A DNA stretch of 64,000 nucleotides from Acidobacteriota bacterium (GTDB lineage Bacteria > Acidobacteriota > Vicinamibacteria > Vicinamibacterales > UBA2999), in assembly GCA_018000455.1 (NCBI GenBank), contig JAGNJW010000026.1:1-64000 (forward strand), in the 5' to 3' direction. Below the pieces are notes generated by a model. That model was not told the origin of the DNA. It saw only the letters and a program-made list of their open reading frames with translations, and searched no databases. Shown here piece by piece: positions 27,742-36,472 of the stretch; position 1 is the stretch's first letter; each line of letters starts with the position of its first letter. The position numbers and the translations under genes are program-made.

Positions 27742-29172
27742 ATGATCCGCCTCCAAGCCCTGACCATCGCTATCATCTGTGTCACCCTCGCGGCGTGCGC
27801 GCGTGAACAGGCGCCGCCCTACGATCTCGTGGTCGCCAACGGACGCGTGTTGGATCCCGAATCTGGGCTCGACGCCGTGCGCCACATCGGGATCCGGGGC
27901 GGGAAGATTGAGGTCCTGTCGGAGACACCGCTGACGGGCGGCCGCGTGATCGACGCCTCTGGCCACGTCGTGTCGCCCGGGTTCATCGACCTTCACGAGC
28001 ACGGTCAGCAGGACGAGTCGTATCGCATGATGGTGCGCGACGGCGTGACCTCGGCGTTTGAACTCGAGGTAGGCACGGGCGACGTCGCGGCCTGGTACGG
28101 CGCGCGCGAGGCCGGCCAGATCGTGAACTACGGCGTGTCGGTGGGACACATTCCGGCGCGAATGAAGGTCCTCGGCGATCCCGGCACAGGCCTGCTGCCT
28201 GCCGGGGTCGGTGGAAGCGGGACGGCCACCGACGCACAAATGGCGGCCATGGAAGTGATCCTGCGCGAGGGGCTGGCGCAGGGAGCGGTCGCCATGGGAT
28301 TCGGCAGTGCCTACACGCCAGGCGCGCCCATGTCGGAGATCGAGCGCATGTTCCGGGTCGCGGCCGAGGGCGGGGTCTCGGCCCACATCCACATGCGCGG
28401 CGGGCTCCAGGGATTGCAGGAAACCATCGCGGCGGCCAGCGCCGCTCGCGCTCCCCTGCATATCGTCCACGTCAACTCGTCCGCCGACGCCCAGCTCGAC
28501 GCGTTTCTGACTGCCATCCAGGCCGCGCGTGATGGCGGACAGGATGTGACGACCGAAGCGTATCCCTACGGCGCCGGCATGACGGAGATCCAGTCGGCGC
28601 TGTTCGACGATTGGCAGACCTGGCCGGACGACCGCTTCGGCTCGCACCAGCTCGTGTCAACCGGCGAGCGCCTCACTCGCGCCACCTTCGGTCAGGCCCG
28701 CGCGGCCGGCGGGACAGTGATCATCCACGGGCGATCGGAAGATCAAACACGTGCCGCCATCGCCAGCCCGCTCGTGATGATCGCCAGCGACGGATTCATC
28801 GAGAACGGCCGTGGGCACCCGCGCACCTCGGGCACGTTTGCGAAGGTGCTGGGCAAATATGTCCGCGAGGACAAGGTGGTGCCGCTCGTGGACGCGGTGC
28901 GCCGCATGACGCTCGATCCGGCCCATCGCCTCGAGCGGCGAACGCCGGCGATGGCGAACAAGGGCCGCCTCAAGGTGGGCGCCGATGCCGACCTCACGGT
29001 GTTCGATCCGGCGACCGTGATCGATCGGGCGACCTATGAAGACGCCACACTCCCATCGGCGGGCATCCCGTACGTGATCGTGGGCGGCCAGATCGTGGTA
29101 GATGGCGGCAACGTGACCGCGGCCCGGCCCGGCCGCGCGATTCGCGCGCCTATCGCCGCGGGGCGGCGCTAG
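27742..29172 (+). CDS. N-acyl-D-amino-acid deacylase-like amidohydrolase lipoprotein
   Basis: The 476-residue enzyme belongs to the amidohydrolase superfamily, D-aminoacylase branch. It has a lipobox LAAC (C19), the N-terminal beta-sandwich (YDLVVANGRVLDPESG), a metal site PGFIDLHEHGQ, AHIHMRGG and LHIVHVNSS histidines, a C-terminal metal Asp in MIASDG, and the family motif HPRTSGTFAKVLG. It probably deacylates N-acyl-D-amino acids or a related amide at the cell surface. The first metal site reads HEH rather than the frequent HSH/HTH. The gene diverges from the amidase across 182 bases; both encode extracytoplasmic amide hydrolases. Confidence 0.88.
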   Translation: MIRLQALTIAIICVTLAACAREQAPPYDLVVANGRVLDPESGLDAVRHIGIRGGKIEVLSETPLTGGRVIDASGHVVSPGFIDLHEHGQQDESYRMMVRDGVTSAFELEVGTGDVAAWYGAREAGQIVNYGVSVGHIPARMKVLGDPGTGLLPAGVGGSGTATDAQMAAMEVILREGLAQGAVAMGFGSAYTPGAPMSEIERMFRVAAEGGVSAHIHMRGGLQGLQETIAAASAARAPLHIVHVNSSADAQLDAFLTAIQAARDGGQDVTTEAYPYGAGMTEIQSALFDDWQTWPDDRFGSHQLVSTGERLTRATFGQARAAGGTVIIHGRSEDQTRAAIASPLVMIASDGFIENGRGHPRTSGTFAKVLGKYVREDKVVPLVDAVRRMTLDPAHRLERRTPAMANKGRLKVGADADLTVFDPATVIDRATYEDATLPSAGIPYVIVGGQIVVDGGNVTAARPGRAIRAPIAAGRR

Positions 29173-29194
29173 CGACGCTGGAGCGGTCTACCGT

Positions 29195-29611
29195 GTGCTG
29201 CACCAGATGGCCGCGCCTGAGCGTGTCTCGGAACTCGCGCGGGCGTTCAGCGGCTTCGGGGGACACGGCGCGGTGAACTGCCCGTTGCTGGCCAACGCCG
29301 CCCTCAGCTGTGCGCCGGCGGGAGCCAGCCTCGAGGTGATCGCCGCGGCCATCGGTCGCGGCGTCGGCCGGTCTGCAGCGCACGAACTGGCGCACCTGCT
29401 GCTGCCCTCGGCACCAATCTACGACTCCAAGGACGCCGAGAGCTACGAGTATGCGTCCGCTGGACGGTGCCAACGGTACCACGGGCCGATGCACTGGAAC
29501 ATCGCGGGTCCATGGCTCGCCAGCGGCTCGGGTCGTGACGGTCGACTGCTCCAGGCGGAACCGGGCGTGCGGCGGACGACGCCCATGCTCGCGGCCCCCG
29601 ACGACGAATGA
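29195..29611 (+). CDS. Short HELAH-motif protein, probably a truncated zinc metalloprotease
   Basis: The 138-residue frame contains RSAAHELAHLLL, an HExxH zinc site, followed by DSKDAESYEY, which could give a third ligand, and MHWNIAGPW. This looks like the C-terminal catalytic part of a larger secreted protease whose N-terminal half is missing. There is no signal peptide, and the frame simply runs back into the end of the amidohydrolase gene. GTG 29195 is the first start codon after that gene. The last ~30 residues are low-complexity and read like frame-shifted sequence. It is most likely a gene remnant; a small functional peptidase cannot be excluded. Confidence 0.45.
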   Translation: MLHQMAAPERVSELARAFSGFGGHGAVNCPLLANAALSCAPAGASLEVIAAAIGRGVGRSAAHELAHLLLPSAPIYDSKDAESYEYASAGRCQRYHGPMHWNIAGPWLASGSGRDGRLLQAEPGVRRTTPMLAAPDDE

Positions 29612-29670
29612 TGCCGGCCGTGTTCTGCCTCCCCGCCCCCCGGCGCGTTCGGCATCGACCGCTGCCGGCA

Positions 29671-30534
29671 TCACCCGACGGCGAGGGCCGCGGTGGTGGT
29701 CTGGGCCTTCACGTCTTCGAGAATGATCTCGAGTTCCGCGCAGGCGATTTCCGACATGCCCAACGTGGCCGCCTCGCGCACGGCGCTCAGCACGATTTCG
29801 GGCTGCGGGCGCAGGCCGACGCCCACCTTGTTGCACGCCAGGTTGGCGAGCCGCACGATGTGCAACGGAATATTCCCTGGATCGGGAATCTCAACGTGGT
29901 GATCGCGCACGATCGTCTGGAACACCGCCGGCAGGTGCCACGAGACGAGTAGCCGGTGTCCCACCTCGGTGTGCGCGTTGTCGAGCATCTCGCGGACGAG
30001 CGCGGTCGAGACGGCGTCCGCGTACTGTGGCTCGCGCGCCATCTCGTCGAGCACGCGCAGCAGGAACAGCTTGCCGATGTCGTGCACGAGGGCCCCGATG
30101 AACACCGTCTCGCCATGCTGCGGAAAACGCACCTTGCGGGCAATCCATTCGGCGGCGAGCGCGCAGGCCGAGGCGTGGTGCCAGAGCTCGCGCATCAGGT
30201 CTGCGATCTCTGGTTGATGGGCCGTGTAACGGCTCTTTTCCGTCGCGAGGAACACCAGATTGGCGACGCGCTGGAGGCCGAGCCGCAGCACCGCCGTGCG
30301 GATGCTCGAGACTTCCGACAGCCCGCCGAAGAAGGCGGAGTTGGCCGCCCGCAGCACTTCGGCGACGAGTGCGCCATCCGACTCGATGGACCGCTCCACG
30401 TCGCCGATGTCGTAGCGTTCCTCATGCGACGCCTTCTGAATCTTGACGGCGACGTCGCTGAAGACCGGCAGGGTGATCTGGCGTTCGTCGGCGAACGCGA
30501 GTGCCTGTTCGAGAAGAGAACGTTCCGTGCTCAT
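29671..30534 (-). CDS. HDOD domain signalling protein
   Basis: The 287-residue protein is almost entirely an HDOD domain: LPVFSDVAVKIQKAS at the start, then VAEVLRAANSAFFGG, then the HD-like core ALVHDIGKLFLL, and the region DNAHTEVGHRLLVSWHLPAVFQTIVRDHH. HDOD proteins resemble HD-GYP phosphodiesterases but usually lack full catalysis and act as regulators of motility or second-messenger pathways. The start ATG overlaps the stop of the PilB-type ATPase gene (ATGA at 30531-30534), so the two are co-translated and it may regulate that motor (inference). Confidence 0.88.
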   Translation of the reverse strand: MSTERSLLEQALAFADERQITLPVFSDVAVKIQKASHEERYDIGDVERSIESDGALVAEVLRAANSAFFGGLSEVSSIRTAVLRLGLQRVANLVFLATEKSRYTAHQPEIADLMRELWHHASACALAAEWIARKVRFPQHGETVFIGALVHDIGKLFLLRVLDEMAREPQYADAVSTALVREMLDNAHTEVGHRLLVSWHLPAVFQTIVRDHHVEIPDPGNIPLHIVRLANLACNKVGVGLRPQPEIVLSAVREAATLGMSEIACAELEIILEDVKAQTTTAALAVG

Positions 30535-32483
30535 GCGTGTACTCCCAGCAGCCGTTGGAGCTCACCGAGCGGGCGCGGCCGTGACAGGCGCGGCACCTGC
30601 CGGATGAGCTCTTCGTAACTCGTCAGCCCGGCGGCAGCCTTCGCGATGCCGTCTTCGAGCAGGGTGACCAGGCCGCTGGCTTCGACGCACACGCGGCGGA
30701 TCTCGTAGGCCGTCTTGCGCGACAGGAGCGCGTCGCGCACCAGCTCGTTCAAGACCAGGATTTCGAACACGGCCACACGACCCTTGTAGCCGATGTGGCG
30801 GCACGCCGTGCAGCCGCGGCCGCGCGCGAAGGTGAGGCCGGACGCCTCGGTCGGCTGGTAGCCCAAGCGGGCGAGTTCGACGGGCGTGAGCACGTGGGCC
30901 TCGGCGCACTTCGAGCAGACACGGCGCACCAGGCGCTGGGCGACGACGCTGACCACCGTCGAGGAGATGAGGAACGCCTCGATGTTCATGTTCAGCAGGC
31001 GAATGAGGCCGCCGATCGAGTCCTCGGTGTGGAACGTCGTCAGCACCTTGTGGCCGGTGAGCGCTGCGTTGATGGCGACTTCGGCGGAGAACTGGTCGCG
31101 GATTTCGCCGATGACGATGACGTCGGGGTCCTGCCGCACGATGTGCTTGAGCGTTTCGGCGTACGAGACGTTGATCTTCGGATTGATCGAACACTGCGAG
31201 ATGCCGTCGATCATGTACTCGACGGGATCCTCGGCGGTGATGATGCTGGTGTTGGCGTCGTTGAGGTAGTTGACCGCGGAATAGAGCGTGGTGGTCTTGC
31301 CGGAGCCGGTGGGTCCGGTCACCATCACGACACCGCTCGGCGCGTCGAGCGCGTCGCGCTGCAGGGCCTCGAGCATGCGCGGCGACATGCCGATGTCGCG
31401 AATCGTCAACAGGGTGTCGCGGTTGTTGAGTAGCCGCATCACCACGTTCTCGCCGTGGATGGTCGCGTAGATCGACACACGAATATCGACCGTGCCGCGC
31501 GGGGTCTCGTACTGGATGCGCCCGTCCTGGTGCCGTCGGCGCTCGGCGATGTCGGCGCCCGCCATGACCTTGATGCGCCCGATCATCGCCACGGCCTTCT
31601 CGTTGGGCACGTCCTCGTGAAGGACCATCACGCCGTCCTGGCGGAAACGGATCCGCAGGTACTCGCGGCCCGGCTCCAAGTGGACATCGCTGACCCGCTG
31701 GGCCAGTGCGTGATCGAGAACGGCGTTCACGAGCGCCACCGCGCCGCCGCCGTCGGACGCCTGCGGCGTCGCAGTCAGGTTGGCGGCCAGCTCCCTCTCG
31801 ACTCGCGCGATCGCCGACATCACGCTCTTGCGGGCGCCGACGCCGACGACGAGGTCCGCGCCCCAGAACTGCCGCGCGATGTCGAGGTGTTGCTGGTTCG
31901 TCGGTTCGGCGAAGACGACCAGTACCCGGCCGCCTTCGCGGCGGATCGCGACGAAGGCATGCGCCCTGCAGACGGCCATCTGACCCCGCTTCAGCAGCGG
32001 CAGCTCGAAGGCTACGGTATCGGCGAGTACGGGCGTCAGATTCAGCAGATCGGCCTGCACCGCGACGACGTCACCGGCGTTGGCGAAATTGTTGTCGACG
32101 AATACTTCTTCGATTGGCGTGTTCGGGTGCTGGCGCTGCTGGGCGAGCGCGAGCTGCAGCTCGTGTGGCTCGAGCTGGCCCAGCTCGACCAACACGTCGC
32201 CGACCGGCGCGGCGATCCGACCCGACCTGAGGGCCGTGCGGATGTCGGCGTCGGTCACGAGCTTGAGCTCGATGAGCACCGACGACAGGGTGCGTGAGGC
32301 CGCGACCTTGCCGTGGATGCGCGAGGCCAAGGCCACCTGGGCGGCCGTGATGACGCCGGTGTCGACCAGCACGCTGGCGATCTGGGCGCCCACCGTCGGG
32401 GGCGCCGAGGGCTGGGCAGCTGGCGCGCCGGCGAGCGAGTCAACGTGGGAGTCGGGTGGTGCCTGCGGCTGAGGACTGGCCAT
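30531..32483 (-). CDS. GspE/PilB-type secretion or type IV pilus assembly ATPase
   Basis: The 650-residue ATPase has two N-terminal MshEN-type domains, the second containing PVGDVLVELGQLEPHELQLALAQQ. The AAA+ core has Walker A GPTGSGKTTTLYS near residue 390, the Asp box ITAEDPVEYMI, Walker B PDVIVIGEIRD and the His box GHKVLTTFHTEDS. A CxxC...CxxC zinc region (CSKC, CTAC) closes the family signature. It powers pilus extension or type II secretion from the inner membrane. No pilin or secretin genes lie nearby. ATG 32483 opens a proline/alanine-rich N-terminus. A 7-bp inverted repeat lies one base before it and there is no clear ribosome site. Confidence 0.9.
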   Translation of the reverse strand: MASPQPQAPPDSHVDSLAGAPAAQPSAPPTVGAQIASVLVDTGVITAAQVALASRIHGKVAASRTLSSVLIELKLVTDADIRTALRSGRIAAPVGDVLVELGQLEPHELQLALAQQRQHPNTPIEEVFVDNNFANAGDVVAVQADLLNLTPVLADTVAFELPLLKRGQMAVCRAHAFVAIRREGGRVLVVFAEPTNQQHLDIARQFWGADLVVGVGARKSVMSAIARVERELAANLTATPQASDGGGAVALVNAVLDHALAQRVSDVHLEPGREYLRIRFRQDGVMVLHEDVPNEKAVAMIGRIKVMAGADIAERRRHQDGRIQYETPRGTVDIRVSIYATIHGENVVMRLLNNRDTLLTIRDIGMSPRMLEALQRDALDAPSGVVMVTGPTGSGKTTTLYSAVNYLNDANTSIITAEDPVEYMIDGISQCSINPKINVSYAETLKHIVRQDPDVIVIGEIRDQFSAEVAINAALTGHKVLTTFHTEDSIGGLIRLLNMNIEAFLISSTVVSVVAQRLVRRVCSKCAEAHVLTPVELARLGYQPTEASGLTFARGRGCTACRHIGYKGRVAVFEILVLNELVRDALLSRKTAYEIRRVCVEASGLVTLLEDGIAKAAAGLTSYEELIRQVPRLSRPRPLGELQRLLGVHA

Positions 32484-32484
32484 A

Positions 32485-32508
32485 GGTCTGGTCACTGCTT
32501 TCCAGACC
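32485..32508 (-). promoter_or_regulatory. Hairpin next to the start codon of the PilB-type ATPase
   Basis: GGTCTGG and CCAGACC form a perfect 7-bp inverted repeat around a 10-base loop, ending one base before ATG 32483. Folded in RNA it would cover the ribosome entry region; in DNA it could be an operator. Confidence 0.45.
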
Positions 32509-32583
32509 AGGAATCGGCGCAGTAGCACCGAGCTTGAGCGTCGGAATGCCGACACCGGCCGCCCGTCGCGGCGGGAGCGCCGC

Positions 32584-33513
32584 CTACGGCGGGGCGTCGC
32601 CTGGCACGACGCGGCCGCCGGTCAGGAAGCGACGGTACTGCCTGTACTGCGTCGTCACGCGGGTCCGGGGCGTGCCGGCACCGTGAGTGATTCTGAGCGA
32701 GGTGGAGGACACCGGCAGCACGAGCGTCTCCTCCGGGTCAGCGAAGCGCATGCGCTTGAAGCGATACGTGGTCTCGAGACGCTCAACCGTCCATGCCGGG
32801 CTGACGCCGTGACGGCGCCGGATCTCGCGCGGCATCGGCACTTCGACCTGGCCGCCGAGGCGATGGTCCATCCTGAGGACGTCGAACGACTGGGCGTCGA
32901 GCCACACGCGCCCGCGCAGGCCACCGTTGATGTCGTAGCTGATGCAGTCGTCGTTGTTCTCGACCACGCGCACGTCCACCGTGATGCCGGCCTTCTCGCG
33001 GAAGTCGACCAGGACGGCCGGTCGGCCGTCGACCTTGCCCTCGCCGGCGAGCGTCCAGGTGTAGCCGTCGCGCTCGCCCGGCAGCAGCATCGACAGCACC
33101 TGGGTCTCGGTGTCGTGCTGCTCCGGCGTCGTGCAGTTGTTGCGATCCCTCGCGCGCGGCTTGTGTCCGTTGACCTTGACCACCTGGCGCAGGGCTTGCG
33201 CTTCGGTGGCGCCTTCGCCGTCCTCCCCGGGCGTCCACGAGAGACGGAGCTCGGATTCGACGGTGCGCCCGAAGCCCTCGCCGCTCAGCCCGTAACTGAG
33301 GGGCTGGACGTGCACGGTTTCGGTGCAGACGAGGCTCTGTGCGCGGGTGAAGAAGTCCTGCACGCGCTCGGTGGCACGGTCGAGCGTAGTGGCCAATTCC
33401 GGCGCGGCCATCCCGACGCCGCGCTGGTCGGCGCGCACGATGGCGCTGGCGGCGACGACGATCGCCACGGCGCCGACGACAAGAGCCGACCATCGGCAAC
33501 GCATGTCGGACAT
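32584..33513 (-). CDS. Secreted protein of unknown function (acidobacterial type)
   Basis: The 309-residue product has a signal peptide (ALVVGAVAIVVAASAIVRA) and a mixed alpha/beta body with two paired cysteine regions (SLVCTETVH and RNNCTTPEQ, DDCISYD). The pattern 'tldra..rvqdfftraqslvctEtv...' recurs in secreted proteins of Acidobacteria that I cannot assign to a function; the strand-rich second half resembles outer-membrane lipoprotein-sorting folds (inference). ATG 33513 was chosen over the GTG one codon earlier. A perfect TATAAT lies 17 bases upstream. The gene diverges from recQ. Confidence 0.7.
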   Translation of the reverse strand: MSDMRCRWSALVVGAVAIVVAASAIVRADQRGVGMAAPELATTLDRATERVQDFFTRAQSLVCTETVHVQPLSYGLSGEGFGRTVESELRLSWTPGEDGEGATEAQALRQVVKVNGHKPRARDRNNCTTPEQHDTETQVLSMLLPGERDGYTWTLAGEGKVDGRPAVLVDFREKAGITVDVRVVENNDDCISYDINGGLRGRVWLDAQSFDVLRMDHRLGGQVEVPMPREIRRRHGVSPAWTVERLETTYRFKRMRFADPEETLVLPVSSTSLRITHGAGTPRTRVTTQYRQYRRFLTGGRVVPGDAPP

Positions 33514-33530
33514 CACGGCTGTGACGGCGA

Positions 33531-33536
33531 ATTATA
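33531..33536 (-). promoter_or_regulatory. Consensus TATAAT between the secreted-protein gene and recQ
   Basis: Read on the minus strand the hexamer is a perfect TATAAT, 17 bases before ATG 33513. It is the only AT-rich spot in the 49-base divergent gap; read on the plus strand it gives TTATAG upstream of recQ, so both genes may use it. Confidence 0.5.
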
Positions 33537-33562
33537 GCGGGCGGAGCACGCCGTGTGACACC

Positions 33563-35443
33563 ATGTTCGTGCCTGCCTCGATGTTCGTGCCCACCCCCGC
33601 CACCGCCTCGACCGTGACCCCCGGCGCGCTCCCGCTCGCCGACGTGCTGGAGCGATTCTGGGGCTACACGACGTTTCGCCCGCTGCAGCGCGAAGCGATG
33701 GATGCCATCCTCGCGCGCCGCGATTCGCTGGTCGTGATGCCGACCGGGGCCGGGAAGTCCATCTGCTTCCAGGCGCCGGCGCTCGTCACCGATGGCCTGG
33801 CCCTGGTCGTCTCGCCGCTCATCTCGCTGATGAAGGACCAGGTGGACACGCTGGTTGGCAACGGGGTGGCGGCGGCCTGTTACAACAGCGCCCTCTCGTC
33901 CGAACAGAAGGCCGCGGTGCTCAACGACCTGGCGGCCGGCCGCATCAAGCTGCTCTACGTGTCGCCGGAGCGCCTCGTCGGTGACGGCGCCGAGGGCTTC
34001 CTGCGCCGCCTGGCGGCCGGCGCCTCCAAGGTCGCCTTCATCGCCGTCGACGAAGCGCACTGCATCAGCCAGTGGGGCCACGATTTCCGGCCCGAGTACC
34101 GCCAGCTCGCCCGCCTCCGCGACTTCTTCCCCGGCGTGAGCCTGCATGCGTACACGGCGACCGCCACCGCCCGCGTGCGGCGCGACATCACCGACCAGCT
34201 CGCCCTCGATGCCCCGCTCGAGCTCGTGGGTTCGTTCGATCGCCCGAACCTGACCTACCGGGTGTTGCCACGCGCCACGCTCAAGGCGCAGATCCTCGAG
34301 GTGCTCAAGCGGCACACTGGCCAAGCTGGCATCATCTACTGTTCGTCGCGCAAGGACGTCGACCAGCTGGCGGCATGGCTCCAGGGCCAGGGCTTGCGGG
34401 CCGTGCCGTACCACGCCGGGCTCTCCGACCAGGAGCGCCATCGCCATCAAGACGCGTTCCTCGACGAAGAGGCCGACCTGGTCGTGGCGACGGTGGCCTT
34501 CGGCATGGGAATCGATCGCTCGGACGTGCGCTACGTCGTGCACGCCGGCGCTCCGCAGTCGCTCGAGCACTACCAGCAGGAATCGGGCCGGGCCGGCCGC
34601 GACGGTCTCGAAGCCGAGTGCGTGCTCATCGTCTCTGGCGCCGACTTCCTCAAGTGGCGCCAGATGCTCGAGCGAAGCGGCGAGATGAACGACCAGCGGC
34701 GGCAGCTGTTGCGCGATATCGAGCGCTATGCGTCTGGCGTCGGCTGCCGCCACAAGCACTTGCTCGCGCACTTCGGCGAACGCTACGGAAAGGACGATTG
34801 TGGCGCCTGCGACTTCTGCCTGGATGAGCTCGAGTCGGTCGCCGATCCGGTCACGTTGGCCCGCAAGATCCTCTCGGGCGTGGCGCGTCTGGGGCAGCGT
34901 TTCGGCGCGGCGCACCTGACCAACGTGCTGCGTGGCTCGGCGACCGAGCAGGTCACCGCGCGCGGCCACGACACGCTCAGCACGTTCGGACTGCTCGCCG
35001 ACCAGTCCGTGGACCACGTGCGGGGCTACATCGATCAGCTGCTCGGTCGCGGGTTCCTGCGCCAGACCGACGATCAGTATCCCGTGCTCGCGCTCACCGA
35101 CGACGGGGTGGCGCTGCTCAAGGATAGCGGCGCCTCACCCGACCTGACGCTGGCCCGCCAGCGACGTCCGGACCCGGCGCGCGCCCCGCGCCGGTCGAGG
35201 GTCGAGACCGAAGCCTGGGAGGGCGTCGACCGCGAGCTCTTCGAACGGTTGCGCGCGTTGCGCCTCACCGTGGCGCGCGAGCGCGGGGTGCCGCCGTACG
35301 TGATCTTCCACGACACCACTCTGCGCGAGCTGGCGCGGCAGAAGCCGACCACGCTCGAGGCCCTGCGCCACATCTACGGGGTTGGCGCCCGCAAGGCCGA
35401 CGATCTCGGTGCCGCCGTGCTCGAGGTGCTGCGCGGAGCGTAG
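33563..35443 (+). CDS. recQ: ATP-dependent DNA helicase RecQ
   Basis: The 626-residue helicase is complete. It has motif 0 FWGYTTFRPLQREA, Walker A MPTGAGKS, the DEAH box VDEAHCISQWGHDFRPEY, SAT-equivalent TATAT, and motif VI QQESGRAGRDG. These are followed by the RecQ zinc site (CRHK, CGACDFC), the winged-helix RQC domain and an HRDC domain (RELFERLRALRLTVARERGVPPYVIFHD). It unwinds recombination and replication intermediates. ATG 33563 and ATG 33581 are both possible (MFVPAS repeated); the first is given. The gene is separate from the MrfA-type helicase 6 kb downstream. Confidence 0.95.
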   Translation: MFVPASMFVPTPATASTVTPGALPLADVLERFWGYTTFRPLQREAMDAILARRDSLVVMPTGAGKSICFQAPALVTDGLALVVSPLISLMKDQVDTLVGNGVAAACYNSALSSEQKAAVLNDLAAGRIKLLYVSPERLVGDGAEGFLRRLAAGASKVAFIAVDEAHCISQWGHDFRPEYRQLARLRDFFPGVSLHAYTATATARVRRDITDQLALDAPLELVGSFDRPNLTYRVLPRATLKAQILEVLKRHTGQAGIIYCSSRKDVDQLAAWLQGQGLRAVPYHAGLSDQERHRHQDAFLDEEADLVVATVAFGMGIDRSDVRYVVHAGAPQSLEHYQQESGRAGRDGLEAECVLIVSGADFLKWRQMLERSGEMNDQRRQLLRDIERYASGVGCRHKHLLAHFGERYGKDDCGACDFCLDELESVADPVTLARKILSGVARLGQRFGAAHLTNVLRGSATEQVTARGHDTLSTFGLLADQSVDHVRGYIDQLLGRGFLRQTDDQYPVLALTDDGVALLKDSGASPDLTLARQRRPDPARAPRRSRVETEAWEGVDRELFERLRALRLTVARERGVPPYVIFHDTTLRELARQKPTTLEALRHIYGVGARKADDLGAAVLEVLRGA

Positions 35444-35610
35444 AAGGGCGGCGCGGCCTTCGTGGCCGCCCTGTGAGGCCCAGTCGACCGCGCTGGCACC
35501 GCTGGCATCCCCGAGGTCCGGCGTGGCGCCCTTTTCGAGCAGCAGCCGCACGGTGGCGTCGCGGCCGCCGTAGGCCGCGAACATGAGCGGCATCACCCTC
35601 AGCTGCGCGT
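35435..35610 (-). pseudogene. Ankyrin-repeat remnant
   Basis: On the minus strand the gap between recQ and the hydrolase encodes MPLMFAAYGGRDATVRLLLEKG and then a DASGASAVDWASQGGHEG segment, an obvious ankyrin repeat and a half. The frame has no proper start, no end before recQ, and lacks the rest of the solenoid. It is the decayed end of an ankyrin gene; the remaining bases to 35625 show nothing else. Confidence 0.5.
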
Positions 35611-35625
35611 GCGCAGCGGGTGCGG

Positions 35626-35631
35626 TAAGAT
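35626..35631 (+). promoter_or_regulatory. TAAGAT -10 element, leaderless type
   Basis: TAAGAT ends six bases before GTG 35638, with no ribosome site between. Confidence 0.55.
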
Positions 35632-35637
35632 CGGCCC

Positions 35638-36465
35638 GTGGTTCGTCAGTACCTGCAACTAGGGTCACGCACGCTCGCATACCTCGACAACGATCCCGAG
35701 GCCACCGGCAAGCCGGTGCTCGTGCTCGTGCACGCGTTCCCGCTGGGATCGCAGATGTGGGAGCCGCAGTTCCGCGGCGCCTTTCAGGGCTGGCGCCTGC
35801 TCGCACTCGACCTGCGCGGCTTCGGCGGCTCGACCGACGAACGCGCCGAAGACGTGGCCCCGACCATCGACGACTATGCTGAGGACGTCGCCGGCCTCAT
35901 CCGCGAAATGGCGGGCGGGCCGGTCGTGCTCGGCGGGCTGTCGCTTGGCGGCTACGTGGCGTTTGCCGTGATGCGGCGCGCGCCAGGCCTCGTGCGCGCC
36001 CTCATCCTGGCCGACACCCGCGCCGGGGCCGACTCGCTCGAAGGCCGGGCGGCCCGCAAGGCAATGCTCACCGTGCTCGAGCACGATGGTCCGCAGGGGG
36101 TGGCGCGCGACATGATGCCGCGCCTGCTCGGCCAGACGACCCGCGACCAGAACCCCGACGCCGAAGAGACCGTGCGGCTGCTCATCAAGCGGCAATCGCC
36201 CGCCGCCATTCGCGATGCCATCGTCCGCATGATGGATCGTCCGGATTCGTTCGGGCTCCTCCCGACCATCTCCGTGCCGACGCTGGTCGTCGTGGGTGAG
36301 CAGGACGAGCTGACACCACCGGCGGAATCCGAGGCGATGGTGGCGGCGCTGCCGAATGCCACGCTCGTCCGGATTGCCGGCGCCGGGCATCTCGTGAGTC
36401 TCGAACAAGGGCAGGCGTTCGAGGCCAGCGTCGAAGACTTCCTCGGCTCGCTGCCGCCGGTCTGA
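35638..36465 (+). CDS. Alpha/beta-fold hydrolase
   Basis: The 275-residue enzyme has the complete triad of the fold: nucleophile S102 in the elbow GLSLGGY, acid D223 in GEQDELTPP, and H251 in GAGHLVSLE. The oxyanion region is LVHAFPLGSQMW. The closest named types are esterases and 3-oxoadipate enol-lactonase-like hydrolases; the substrate cannot be inferred. It starts with GTG right after a TAAGAT element. An SDR oxidoreductase gene follows after seven bases, so the two may form a small catabolic operon. Confidence 0.88.
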   Translation: MVRQYLQLGSRTLAYLDNDPEATGKPVLVLVHAFPLGSQMWEPQFRGAFQGWRLLALDLRGFGGSTDERAEDVAPTIDDYAEDVAGLIREMAGGPVVLGGLSLGGYVAFAVMRRAPGLVRALILADTRAGADSLEGRAARKAMLTVLEHDGPQGVARDMMPRLLGQTTRDQNPDAEETVRLLIKRQSPAAIRDAIVRMMDRPDSFGLLPTISVPTLVVVGEQDELTPPAESEAMVAALPNATLVRIAGAGHLVSLEQGQAFEASVEDFLGSLPPV

Positions 36466-36472
36466 CCCGCGC

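Noticed and set aside
29609..29673. 10-bp inverted repeat (TGATGCCGGC / GCCGGCATCA) between convergent stops as a terminator
   Set aside because: The 45-base loop is too long for an intrinsic terminator and there is no T-run; it may be chance.
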